This document shows, one piece after another, positions 25,496-33,951 of a stretch of 64,000 nucleotides of DNA. Below the pieces are notes generated by a model. That model was given only the letters and a program-made list of their open reading frames with translations, was not told the origin of the DNA and did not search any database. The translations under genes were made by a program, and so were the position numbers. Every line of letters begins with the position of its first letter. The stretch's first letter is position 1. This DNA is from JBBSBY01 sp038250835 (GTDB lineage: Bacteria > Desulfobacterota > Desulfomonilia > Desulfomonilales > Desulfomonilaceae): contig JBBSBY010000004.1 in the NCBI GenBank assembly GCA_038250835.1, positions 33,099 to 97,098 of the forward strand, read 5' to 3'.

Positions 25496-25884
25496 GTTCC
25501 ATTGTAGGCAGGCGCAAATGCGCTAAACCAAAACAACTCGGTGAAACCGTAGCTAATTAATTGCTTCTGATCTCCATCCAGTGTTCGATGGTGTAACTTT
25601 GGCAATGTTGAGCGGCGGCCCATCACATCAGAGCAGTCTGGAACTGTAGACCGGTTTTATTAACCATATTAAAACCCAGGCTCATTTAACTAATGAGCTT
25701 TGGGCAAAGAAGCATCTACATTTATCGCAACTTTCAACAAAATTGAAACAAGTCGTCAAACTGCGGAAACCTCGAATCCGACATTTTCGCTAAATGAAAA
25801 GTGGCACAGTAACCGCAACCTACTCGGCTACAAATATTCGTCGATGCCCATACCGCAGCATCCGCGCCGATTACCGGATCGCTA
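25496..25884. other. rnfC-rnfD spacer (about 390 bases)
   Basis: Rnf genes are usually packed without gaps, but here rnfC and rnfD are separated. On the minus strand the spacer holds a hairpin (25675-25704) followed by TTTTAAT, and near rnfD a TACAAT box (about 25500-25510). No open frame of interest was seen. This suggests partial termination after rnfC and a second promoter for rnfDGEAB. Confidence 0.45.
25671..25704 (-). terminator. Possible attenuator or weak terminator after rnfC
   Basis: CCCA-AA-GCTCATT / AATGAGC-C-TGGG forms an 11-bp interrupted stem with an AGTTA loop, followed leftward by TTTTAAT. The short U run suggests partial rather than full termination. Confidence 0.45.
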
Positions 25885-27207
25885 TTAACCGTGTTTCTTT
25901 ATGGCAATCTTGGCAAGACGCGCAAATTGCACCAAAGGCCGCTTTGCAGGACATACATATGCGCAGCAACCACATTCAAAGCACTCCATGACGCCGAATT
26001 GTTCGGTCTGGTGTCCTTTGCCGGCCTCTACGTAAGTGCCCACTTCCTTGGGCATCAGACCCATGGGACAAGCTTTGACACACCAACCACAGTGGATGCA
26101 TGGGCCGAATTCTCCCAGGTCCGTTTCTTTGCTGTTGAGAAATAGCACGCCGGAAGTTGTTTTTGTGACGGGCACGTCCAGTTTTGATATTGCGAAGCCC
26201 ATCATCGGGCCGCCGGAAACAATCTTGATCAAATCGTCCGTCCCACCAAGGTATTCAATGACATCGGTCAGCAAAGTGCCGACCTTCACTTTCAAATTTG
26301 CAGGTCTGTTGATTGCTCTTCCGGAAAAAGTCACGATTTTTTCGTACAGGGGCTTGTTCATGGCCACCGCTTCGTAAACGGCAAGCGTTGTCGAAATATT
26401 TTGGACGATCACACCGACATCAAAGGGTAATCCTCCTCCCGGAACTGATCGCCCTGTAAGGGAATAGATAAGCTGTTTTTCGGAACCCTGGGGGTATTTA
26501 ACCTCCATACCCTGGACACGCACCTCTAGATCATCTTTTGCGGCCAATTTTTCAGCCGCTTTATTCATATCATTAATAGCGTCCGGTTTATTTAATTCTA
26601 TTCCGATTACGCATTTTTTGATCCCCAATATCCGTAGGATGGCTTTAGCCCCTTCAACTACCTGTTTGGGGTACTCCAGCATTATCCTGTGATCGGTAGT
26701 TAGATAAGGCTCACACTCCGCCCCGTTCAGCACCAGCGTGTCTATTTTGGCTGTCGGTGGTGGAGACAATTTGACGTGGGTCGGAAATCCCGCGCCGCCC
26801 AGACCGACTATACCCGCATCTTTTACTCGCGCCAATAATTGCTCACGAGTAAGCTTGCGCCAGTCTTCGGTTACGTATTCTCTAGGCGGAGCGTCCGGAT
26901 CGCGGTCAATTATTATTGCGTCGCACTTCACCATTGTCGGATGAGGCCTGGATTCTATGGTTTTAACGACCCCGGTGACACTGCTGTGGATGGTGGCCCC
27001 AAGAGCTTTCTCCACAACCGCTATTGCTTCGCCTTCTTGAACGGTCTGCTTTTTTGCGACGATAGCTTTGGCGGGCGCCCCGAAGTGCATGGATAAGGGC
27101 AAGACCACCTGAGTGGGGGGCGGCATTTCCTCGATTGCAAGATGTTCAGTTAGTTCTTTATGTTCCTGCGGATGTATTCCGCCTTTTAGAAAGGTAGATC
27201 CTGCCAT
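25885..27207 (-). CDS. rnfC: Rnf complex subunit C (NADH/FMN and iron-sulfur)
   Basis: A 440-residue peripheral subunit that carries the NAD(H) site, FMN and two [4Fe-4S] clusters. The N terminus has FLKGGIHPQEHKELT. VGLGGAGFPTHVKL is the Complex-I-51-kDa-like glycine-rich segment. LVLNGAECEPYLTTDHRIML and VSGGPMMGFA are conserved. Ferredoxin motifs lie at C370-x2-C-x2-C-x3-C380-P and C409-x2-C-x2-C-x3-C419-P. The start ATG has AGAGGA upstream. First Rnf gene on the transcript, with a good promoter upstream, and separated from rnfD by 390 bases. Confidence 0.95.
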   Translation of the reverse strand: MAGSTFLKGGIHPQEHKELTEHLAIEEMPPPTQVVLPLSMHFGAPAKAIVAKKQTVQEGEAIAVVEKALGATIHSSVTGVVKTIESRPHPTMVKCDAIIIDRDPDAPPREYVTEDWRKLTREQLLARVKDAGIVGLGGAGFPTHVKLSPPPTAKIDTLVLNGAECEPYLTTDHRIMLEYPKQVVEGAKAILRILGIKKCVIGIELNKPDAINDMNKAAEKLAAKDDLEVRVQGMEVKYPQGSEKQLIYSLTGRSVPGGGLPFDVGVIVQNISTTLAVYEAVAMNKPLYEKIVTFSGRAINRPANLKVKVGTLLTDVIEYLGGTDDLIKIVSGGPMMGFAISKLDVPVTKTTSGVLFLNSKETDLGEFGPCIHCGWCVKACPMGLMPKEVGTYVEAGKGHQTEQFGVMECFECGCCAYVCPAKRPLVQFARLAKIAIKKHG

Positions 27208-27788
27208 GATTCCTCTTAATTCGAATTACGAGCTTGACTCGAAAGGGACACGTATATGCTGATGCGCTTCCATGTCGCCTTGCGAAAAGCCTCAATAATC
27301 GTGAGTGAACTGGATTTTTAGGCCTTCATAATATGGAGGGCCGCTCATGTCGTGAACGAACATATTATTCGACGTAGCAGATTAGTATTCCTAAAGCCGT
27401 CTGTCAACCAAAATCCACGACTATATTCCGCCATTATACTCGGCAAAGAAGATCTCAACGGTCGAAAGGCCGCGCCGACAAACGTTCGGGTAATGGAGGC
27501 TACTGAACTCAATCTGTAAAATCAATTTCTAAAGGACCATTCTATTTCCCAGAAAATGTGAGTACATCACTCAGAGAAACATTACAACCTGAATCGATTA
27601 TTGTTCGCGTTCAAATGGTTTTGTTTTGAGGAGTTGTGGCTTATTAAGAGGGACTAGCTCGGATCGGATCGTCGGAGTAATGGCGCGCCATTGTGAATTA
27701 AGGAATGCTGCGACCGAAAATGAGCTCAAAAACATCAGCTCAGCATCTTTCCTGCGCCGTAACCTTGATCAAAATACTTGTCGAACCT
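27208..27788. other. Intergenic region upstream of rnfC
   Basis: About 580 bases separating the rnfC start from the end of the Vsr-Dcm gene on the same strand. It contains the predicted rnfC promoter and leader. The remaining ~350 bases show no supported gene and no clear terminator for the Vsr-Dcm gene. Confidence 0.4.
27379..27407 (-). promoter_or_regulatory. Predicted rnfC promoter
   Basis: Minus strand TTGACA (27407-27402), a 17-bp spacer and TAATCT (27384-27379). The leader to the rnfC start would be about 165 nt. The same -35/-10 pair and spacing occurs before the PTS gene at 33917-33945. Confidence 0.6.
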
Positions 27789-29417
27789 TCAGAAGTTACG
27801 ATTCCCAGGCTTTCCCAATAGCCGGCCTCGCATCATCTCAGAAATGACCGAGTTTAGATAATGCTGAGCAATCCATTCAATTACCGGCACACAAACTGCG
27901 TCACCGAACCCAAAGAGATTCTGATTCAAAGAGCCTGTGGCACGGAAACCCTCGGCGCCCATTAATCTTGCGCATTCGATGGCGTTGAGTAATCTTACCG
28001 CAAATCGGCCATTTCCAGCCTTCATGAGTATTTGCCTTGCGCTGCCGCCTCGAGGAGTTCTCAGACAGCCGGCTACTCCGTCAATTCTGAGTTCAGCCGT
28101 TGATCTACCATTCCTGGTCCTTCGGAACACGGTTCCATATGACACGGATGTCCCGGAGATCATCTTATCCGCTATTTTTCTGTGTTTTGGGCTCATCTGT
28201 TCGAGTAGCCGCAAAGCTCGTTCTTCGGACCACCAATCTTTCGAATCACCGGGGATATTTTCCACAAAACCGTTCAAGCTCGTGGTTCTATTCGGTGGCG
28301 CCGGCAAAGGTCTGATGTTCCAATCAAGATCTTGATTTGAAGCCATGAATTCAAGACATTTTGGTGGACGGCAATTTGAATTGCCGGGAAACTCCGGTGA
28401 GCCTGCCGGGAATGATTGATCGTCCTTCATAACGCCAACCACAAACAGCCTGGGACGGCTCTGGGGAACAAAGTGAACTGCGTCAAGGATGAATGCGTCC
28501 ACGGTGTAACCAAGACCATTCAGAGCCTCCAGAGCTGATCGAAGATTAGCCCCGTTGCTCGAAGTAAGAAAACCGATCACGTTTTCGAGCAAAATCAACG
28601 GCGGCTTCAGATCTCCCATTTCTTGAATAACCCTCAAGAAGCCCCAGAACGCCGAGGATTGACTCCCATTCAATCCCTTTCCGTGACCGGCTAAGGATAG
28701 GTCATTGCAGGGAAATGAAGCTGTAGCTAAAGACACAGGTGGGATCTGATCCGTCGTCAGCGTGTGGACGTCCTGCAGCGCATAATCCACCGAATCTTTG
28801 AAATGGGATTTATACATAATTTGCTTTTTACCATCAAGATCATTTGCAAAAGCTACTTCCCAGCCCTGCCGCTCCAGCCCCATTCTCATTAAACCAATGC
28901 CCGCGAAAAATTCGGCAAAGGTTTTTCGAGGCGCCAAGGACAGTGCGCTGATTGGAGTCTCGTGCGCAATGGCAGCTAAAATCTGTTGCACGCATGATTC
29001 CACGTCCCCATTAATATCACTTTCCCAGAATCTGATAACGCGCAGACCCGAATTAATGAGAGAGGAAGTGGCAGCGCAATCACGATCCATATTTTTACGA
29101 ATTTTAGTCAACCAGTAATCTTTTGATTTAGTAGCAGGGAACTGCTGTTCGAGGCATGCAAGGTTGCGGCGTCTCCATTGGTTTCCATGCCAATAATCAC
29201 CGTCAACAAAGATGGCGAGCTTTTTTGAAGTAATCATGACGTCGGGCTTGCCCGGCAAGTCCAAACGGTTGGTCGAGTATCTCACTCCATGAGCCCAAAG
29301 GCATTTCCTAAGGCGTATTTCGGGCGAGGTATTCTGCGATTTTACTTTGCGCATTATGCCGCTAACAATTTTCTCGCGATTTATGCGCTTGTTCGCCGGC
29401 GCCAAGTCAATCTTCAA
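27789..29417 (-). CDS. Fusion of very-short-patch repair endonuclease (Vsr) and DNA cytosine-C5 methyltransferase
   Basis: A 542-residue two-domain protein. Residues about 10-145 are a Vsr nuclease: MRKVKSQNTSPEIRLRKCLWAHGVRY, the catalytic D in LPGKPDVMI, and FVDGDYWHG. Residues about 155-525 are a C5 methyltransferase: FAEFFAGIGLMRMGLE (motif I), ASFPC237NDLS (motif IV nucleophile), LENVIGF (VI) and QSRPRLFVVG (VIII), with the C-terminal NAIECARLMGAEGF. Vsr repairs the T:G mismatches created when 5-methylcytosine deaminates, so the fusion joins modification to its own repair. It overlaps the upstream DUF2889-like gene by 11 bases. No restriction endonuclease gene lies next to it. Confidence 0.93.
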   Translation of the reverse strand: MKIDLAPANKRINREKIVSGIMRKVKSQNTSPEIRLRKCLWAHGVRYSTNRLDLPGKPDVMITSKKLAIFVDGDYWHGNQWRRRNLACLEQQFPATKSKDYWLTKIRKNMDRDCAATSSLINSGLRVIRFWESDINGDVESCVQQILAAIAHETPISALSLAPRKTFAEFFAGIGLMRMGLERQGWEVAFANDLDGKKQIMYKSHFKDSVDYALQDVHTLTTDQIPPVSLATASFPCNDLSLAGHGKGLNGSQSSAFWGFLRVIQEMGDLKPPLILLENVIGFLTSSNGANLRSALEALNGLGYTVDAFILDAVHFVPQSRPRLFVVGVMKDDQSFPAGSPEFPGNSNCRPPKCLEFMASNQDLDWNIRPLPAPPNRTTSLNGFVENIPGDSKDWWSEERALRLLEQMSPKHRKIADKMISGTSVSYGTVFRRTRNGRSTAELRIDGVAGCLRTPRGGSARQILMKAGNGRFAVRLLNAIECARLMGAEGFRATGSLNQNLFGFGDAVCVPVIEWIAQHYLNSVISEMMRGRLLGKPGNRNF

Positions 29418-29919
29418 TCTTGAAAGCTGCGCAGCTATTCTTTAGTCGAGGATTGGCGGCCATAATGTGGATCATTTCCTCATTGATGAGCACATCGTTT
29501 AAAGGAACTTCGGGAACATCAAAAGGCAACGAAACAGACTCTCCACCAGATTTGACCGCTTTACGGAGTTCAGGGACCGTGAGCCCATTTATCAGCATCT
29601 CCATTGCGTCCAGGATTAGATCCGCTATTCGGTTTGAACCCGTGGGACCTCCGACTAAAGAGCGGATGATTTTGGTCATGCCCGGGCCAACGCGAACTCC
29701 AATTAACCGTTTGAAATTCTCTGTTAAATTCGGTGTTACTGAAAGGGCGTCTCTAGTAATTTTGATGTCCGCGGACAAAATGTTCAGCGCCGGTAACTTT
29801 ATATCCAGCGAAATTTCCGCGCCGAAAAAGTTGTCATCCGTTCGCATAATTACCCGATAAGTTCCTTTTTCAATCTCATCAACAGTAGTGATCGTATGCG
29901 CCTGAAAATCCAAAAACAT
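29407..29919 (-). CDS. DUF2889-like protein
   Basis: 170 residues. The core (GTYRVIMRTDDNFFGAEISLDI..., FKRLIGVRVGPGMTKIIRSLVGGPTGSNRIADLILDAME) matches the general pattern of DUF2889 proteins, where 'I(G)xRVGPGfxxxvrxxlGG..GCxHLxELl' is conserved. Here the usual cysteine-histidine pair is replaced by SN. No signal peptide or membrane segment. It overlaps the Vsr-Dcm gene by 11 bases, which implies coupled translation with a DNA-modification enzyme. The function of the family is unknown. Confidence 0.6.
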   Translation of the reverse strand: MFLDFQAHTITTVDEIEKGTYRVIMRTDDNFFGAEISLDIKLPALNILSADIKITRDALSVTPNLTENFKRLIGVRVGPGMTKIIRSLVGGPTGSNRIADLILDAMEMLINGLTVPELRKAVKSGGESVSLPFDVPEVPLNDVLINEEMIHIMAANPRLKNSCAAFKIED

Positions 29920-29934
29920 TGTGTCTCCTTCGGA

Positions 29935-30498
29935 TTACTTAAAATAATAATCCATGACGAGGATTCTTAGTCCTAAAGCTATTAATACAATACCCCCGGC
30001 CCGCTCTGCCCAGGAACCCAGATGACCGCCTGCTCGTTTTCCCAATGACGCGCCAACGTAAGTCATTATAATTGCTACAAGCCCGATGATGAGAGCAGGA
30101 GCTGCAACGCGGGAGCCCATGAGCCCCAAAGAAACTCCAACGGCCAACGCGTCAATGCTGGTGGCGACCGATAAGGCCACAAGACTGAAGCCGCGCGTCG
30201 GATCAAAATCATCAACTCGCTCTTCCGGGCCGAAACTGTTCCTAATCATATTGGCGCCCAGCAAGCACAGCAGACCGAAGGCAATCCATGTGTTCATGCC
30301 ACCTGTAGACTGCGCAAGTTTTTCGCCGCCGAACCATCCGATGGTGGTCATCATCGCCTGAAACAGCCCGAAGTGCCACGTCAGGCGAAATGTATGTCGG
30401 GATGTAAACACGGGCAATGTTGCCGCAATTGCCGCCGCAACCGCAAAAGCGTCCATTCCAAGAGCAATCGCCGTCCCGAATAATGTAAGTAGATCCAT
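29935..30498 (-). CDS. mntP: Manganese efflux pump MntP
   Basis: 187 residues and six membrane helices. LFGTAIALGMDAFAVAAAIA and the second half SVATSIDALAVGVSLGLMG carry the duplicated intramembrane aspartates (GMDAFAV, SIDALAV) of the MntP/YebN family, and LTWHFGLFQAMMTTIGWFGG is conserved. It exports Mn(II). It is the first gene of a leftward run with the DUF2889-like gene (gap 15 bases) and the Vsr-Dcm gene. I looked for a yybP-ykoY manganese riboswitch upstream and did not see one. Confidence 0.93.
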   Translation of the reverse strand: MDLLTLFGTAIALGMDAFAVAAAIAATLPVFTSRHTFRLTWHFGLFQAMMTTIGWFGGEKLAQSTGGMNTWIAFGLLCLLGANMIRNSFGPEERVDDFDPTRGFSLVALSVATSIDALAVGVSLGLMGSRVAAPALIIGLVAIIMTYVGASLGKRAGGHLGSWAERAGGIVLIALGLRILVMDYYFK

Positions 30499-30752
30499 TA
30501 TGCGCCGCTTTGCTTCATATCAAGCCACTCACTTAACTCCGGAACACTATGCCCTGATCTTCTGTCTCGAACATCTCAGGCGCAGGCGCCGATCCGGAAA
30601 ATATTGATCAAACGAAAAATAAATTCACATCAGTTTGAACAACTGTAGCCGGATTATTTCGAACGTGCCCCGACCTTCGGGTTGACCATTGCGCCATTCA
30701 GTTCCACTATAAGTAACAAGAGATTGGCAAGCGCGTCAAATAATCGTTTTAC

Positions 30753-31706
30753 ATGGAGGATTGGATTCAGGTGGAAACTAACTCCGGCGCTCACTCTCAC
30801 GATCACGGCCAAAATAGATTAGGTTGGGCGCTGATCATAACTGCGGGTTACATGATTGCGGAGGCCGCGGGAGGCTACTTTTTCAATTCATTAGCTCTCT
30901 TAGCGGACGCCGGCCATATGTTGTCGGATGTGATGGCTCTTGGTTTATCGTGGATTGCCATGCGAATAGGGCGTCGAGCCCCCACTGATCAGCACACTTT
31001 TGGATTTAGGCGCTTTGAAATTCTAGCCGCATTTATAAACGGTTTGGCGCTGTGGTTGATTGTGGGTCTGATTTTTTATGAGGCTCAGAAGCGGTTTGGT
31101 GATCCTCAGCCGGTTCAAGCCGACGGAATGATGATTATCGCGACGGTGGGTCTTGCGGTAAACATAGTCATGGCCGCGCTCCTCTTCCGTGACAGAAGCG
31201 AAAATCTTAACATCAGAAGCGCTTTTATTCATATCATCGGTGACGCCTTAGGATCACTGGGCGCTATCATTGCGGCCATAGGAATAATTTTTACCGGCGC
31301 CTATTGGCTGGACCCGCTTGTAAGTATTTTAGTGGGCTTTCTCATTCTCTATTCGTCGTGGGATTTGATCAGGGAATCGGTGCACATCCTTATGGAAGGC
31401 GTCCCCCGGGGAATTGACGCTAAAGAAGTGGAACAGGAAATTGTCAACATAGAGGGTGTTTGCTGTATCCATGATCTTCACATCTGGAGCATCACCAGCG
31501 AAAAAAACTCTCTGGCGGCTCACATTGTTATGGACGATCCCCAGCGCGATCGCGAGTTGATGATTGGCTCAATCAACAAAAAAGTTGCGGAAAAGTTTAA
31601 CATTACTCACACCACCATACAGATAGAACCTGACCACGACTGTGCCAAGAACTGCATCGACGGCTCCTGCCGACCTTCAATGGAGTGCGGCAAGCGAAAA
31701 ACTTAA
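30753..31706 (+). CDS. Cation diffusion facilitator (CzcD-like zinc/cobalt exporter)
   Basis: 317 residues. The histidine-rich N terminus (HSHDHG) is followed by six helices with the zinc-site motifs LADAGHMLSDVMAL (D..H..D) and HIIGDALGSLGAI (H..D), then a cytoplasmic ferredoxin-like domain (HDLHIWSIT, HIVMDDP). A cysteine-rich tail (CAKNCIDGSCRPSMEC) could also bind metal. It exports Zn(II) or related ions. ATG 30753 lacks a ribosome site; an alternative GTG at 30771 is preceded by GGAGG. Stands alone, between two other metal-transport loci. Confidence 0.93.
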   Translation: MEDWIQVETNSGAHSHDHGQNRLGWALIITAGYMIAEAAGGYFFNSLALLADAGHMLSDVMALGLSWIAMRIGRRAPTDQHTFGFRRFEILAAFINGLALWLIVGLIFYEAQKRFGDPQPVQADGMMIIATVGLAVNIVMAALLFRDRSENLNIRSAFIHIIGDALGSLGAIIAAIGIIFTGAYWLDPLVSILVGFLILYSSWDLIRESVHILMEGVPRGIDAKEVEQEIVNIEGVCCIHDLHIWSITSEKNSLAAHIVMDDPQRDRELMIGSINKKVAEKFNITHTTIQIEPDHDCAKNCIDGSCRPSMECGKRKT

Positions 31707-31843
31707 TGCCTCACCCTTCGTTTTGGTTACCTTATTCTGAAGATCCTTAGCCTTACTAATGACGGATAAACGACAATAGAGACTTTGAAAACTTGCGTGG
31801 GAATAATCATTATCTGCTCAATCTTGCCGCATGATGGAAGCGA

Positions 31844-32446
31844 TTAGGCTTCTATAAAAAAGTCGGGTTTTGTTTTGCGCACGAATTCGACCAAGAAGAC
31901 CGTGATTACGCCTTCCAGCAAGATTATCGGTATGTGAGCCGCAATAATAAGTTTAGCCGCAGCGGTGAAAGATTCTCCCGTGAATATCAGGGCCATCGCC
32001 ACTATCAACCCGGAGGTCAAAACAGCGCCGGATCCAATCACAAATTCCGCCGGCGCGCGTAAAGCAAATTTATCACTATTCAAAAAGAATCTGCCGAGGT
32101 AACCGAACACAACCGCCGGCGTCGCCATTATGACGGTATTTACACCCAGAGTTGTTAATCCGCCATATTGAAAAAGCAAAGCCTGCAAAGTTAATCCCAC
32201 CAGGATAGCCGGGAAAGCCGCCCATCCGAGGACAATCCCGCATATTCCGTTTAAAATAAGGTGAACGGAAGCCGGACCAACGGGAACATGGATCAGACTT
32301 GCCACAAAAAAAACCGCCGACAGGACCGCGACCTTAGGTAGTCGGTCATAGTCCGTCCGGGTCAGTCCAATCCCAACGCCTACAGCCGCCACCGCTGCGC
32401 CGGTTATCAAAACCGTCGGTGATAAAACCCCTTCTGAAATATGCAA
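31844..32446 (-). CDS. cbiM: CbiM/NikM-type cobalt or nickel ECF transporter component
   Basis: A 200-residue membrane protein starting MHISEGVLSP, the conserved N-terminal metal-binding loop of CbiM/NikM (the histidine at position 2 is a metal ligand). PVGPASVHLILNGICGIVLGW and LQALLFQYGGLTTLGVNT are family hallmarks. The start codon is TTG 32446, with AGAGGT upstream; it is fixed by the need for Met-His at the N terminus. An ECF energising unit (CbiQ/CbiO) is not present nearby. A NikK-like protein is encoded 259 bases upstream on the same strand. Confidence 0.93.
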   Translation of the reverse strand: MHISEGVLSPTVLITGAAVAAVGVGIGLTRTDYDRLPKVAVLSAVFFVASLIHVPVGPASVHLILNGICGIVLGWAAFPAILVGLTLQALLFQYGGLTTLGVNTVIMATPAVVFGYLGRFFLNSDKFALRAPAEFVIGSGAVLTSGLIVAMALIFTGESFTAAAKLIIAAHIPIILLEGVITVFLVEFVRKTKPDFFIEA

Positions 32447-32705
32447 CTTAACCTCTTTCAGCTTTTTTTAATTTTCTGATACTCTATTGACGATACTCGC
32501 CCTCTCCTTCTTTAAGCATGGGATGATGAAGCATAGGGACTGCGAACATATTACCTGTTTTGCTGCCGCGGGAGTGTTTTGGATGGAATTCTTAAGTGAA
32601 TGACGTATAGATAAGCCATGCAAAACATTTGTGGAATAATCCCGTGATCACTGTGAAGCCAATGTCCATAATCAACAGGTAATAGAATGCAAAGCCAACT
32701 TATAA

Positions 32706-33491
32706 TTAATCCATTTCCCGAGCCTGGACCCAAATGACCGCCCCCAGTTCCACTACTCTCGGCTTTCCTTCAAACTCGATTGGCTTAGCCCCCTCCACTA
32801 TTGCTGAAAATCCCCACCATCCCGCTTTGGGCATCGCGTAGTGAAATACTCCATTTGGATCCGTTTTGGTGACTTGCGTGACGTGAGCATCGGTAGCGGC
32901 TTTGGTTTTTCCTTTGCCCCACCGCTCTACTTCGATGGGCACATTGGCGACGGGTTTCCCGTTCCGTAACACCACGCCCGTGAAGATATTCCCGCTATAC
33001 AAGCTGTAGGGCCTGCTCAATGGAACAATCTCTACCGGCAAACCGGCGATTTGTCCTGTTGGCTCATCCCAGCCTTCTTGAGCCCCCAATGCATCCACAA
33101 TTACCTTAGTAACATGCACAATGAATTTTTCTTCAGCGGGCTCCCAATAAGGTTTAGGGTACACGTAAAAGATGTAATCCCCAGGTCTGGTGATTTTGTA
33201 GTTAGCTTCCCATGTGGACTTACCCTCCACCTTGATTTCCTTTAGAGAATCCAGCAAATCGGTGTTTTTTTCTCCAACAATTACCCCAAATTTCTCTGGT
33301 TTATCCATTTGCATTTGAGGTCCGCCCTGAAATGGGTGTGTAAACTGCAAAGTCAGCTTTATGTCTCTCGTGTCATCCTTAGATACGACATCGTTTGACG
33401 GAATGAGCATTCCGAAATGAGCGGGGGCAAAATTGGAATACATGATTATAGTCCCCGTGAAAAAAACTATCCAAACAAGTCTGAAGATCAT
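32706..33491 (-). CDS. DUF4198/NikK-like periplasmic nickel-uptake accessory protein
   Basis: 261 residues. A hydrophobic export segment (LVWIVFFTGTIIMYSNFAPA) is followed by HFGMLIPS, a beta-rich first domain (LTLQFTHPFQGGPQMQM, GDYIFYVYPKPYWEPAEEKFIVH) and a second Ig-like domain (LSRPYSLYSGNIFTGVVLRNGKPVANVPIEVE, TDPNGVFHYAMPKAGWWGFSA). This is the layout of DUF4198/NikK proteins that accompany CbiM/NikM nickel transporters. The neighbouring cbiM supports nickel or cobalt uptake, useful for hydrogenase or CO dehydrogenase enzymes. Confidence 0.85.
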   Translation of the reverse strand: MIFRLVWIVFFTGTIIMYSNFAPAHFGMLIPSNDVVSKDDTRDIKLTLQFTHPFQGGPQMQMDKPEKFGVIVGEKNTDLLDSLKEIKVEGKSTWEANYKITRPGDYIFYVYPKPYWEPAEEKFIVHVTKVIVDALGAQEGWDEPTGQIAGLPVEIVPLSRPYSLYSGNIFTGVVLRNGKPVANVPIEVERWGKGKTKAATDAHVTQVTKTDPNGVFHYAMPKAGWWGFSAIVEGAKPIEFEGKPRVVELGAVIWVQAREMD

Positions 33492-33670
33492 TTTTTTGAC
33501 TCCCGAGTCCGACGATAACGATCCTAGCCGGTATATAAAATTGTCGAATTAACCAGCATATACTTCTAACTACTGTTTTTTAGTTGAGGAAACGATTCTA
33601 ATTGAACATAGACCGGTATTTTAGTATACAGGCTTTTGAATTACAAAGGTCTTTATGTAAGGACAGTTTC

Positions 33671-33853
33671 ATGTCGCAAGTTTTCGTGAGAAGCATCATA
33701 ATACTTTCAGCTGCAACTTTGCTACTGAGTTCCTGCGCAGCAATCGACAATTTTCTAGCTACCGGCGCCGGCGACAACAATACTTCGGCTGAACCGCCCA
33801 GGGCTGTTACCAAGCGGGTTCCCGTTCCTCCCACAATTCAGGATTTTGAATAG
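33671..33853 (+). CDS. Small lipoprotein (60 aa)
   Basis: MSQVFVRSIIILSAATLLLSSC is a lipoprotein signal with lipobox LLSSC; the mature part is short and ends PVPPTIQDFE. AAGGA seven bases upstream supports ATG 33671. No known family. It lies upstream of the PTS/HPr/enzyme I genes on the same strand but has its own spacing (98 bases) and probably its own promoter. Confidence 0.7.
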   Translation: MSQVFVRSIIILSAATLLLSSCAAIDNFLATGAGDNNTSAEPPRAVTKRVPVPPTIQDFE

Positions 33854-33916
33854 AAAAATGAGTTCAAATTTTTATCATTAACGACATCACAATCCTGTGG
33901 CGTCAGGAGGATGATA

Positions 33917-33945
33917 TTGACACTTCTTCGGGCGTAGTTTAATCT
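33917..33945 (+). promoter_or_regulatory. Strong promoter for the PTS-ptsI-smpB run
   Basis: TTGACA (33917-33922), a 17-bp spacer and TAATCT (33940-33945). The expected transcript start (about 33952) coincides with the first ATG of the IID gene, so the mRNA may be leaderless or use the ATG at 33979. Confidence 0.65.
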
Positions 33946-33951
33946 TGTCGC

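Noticed and set aside
30499..30650. Manganese (yybP-ykoY) riboswitch upstream of mntP
   Set aside because: I could not find the conserved loop sequences or the expected helices.
32447..32705. Cobalamin riboswitch or small transporter subunit gene between nikK-like and cbiM
   Set aside because: No B12-box sequence and no convincing small membrane protein; the open frames here are short and lack family marks.
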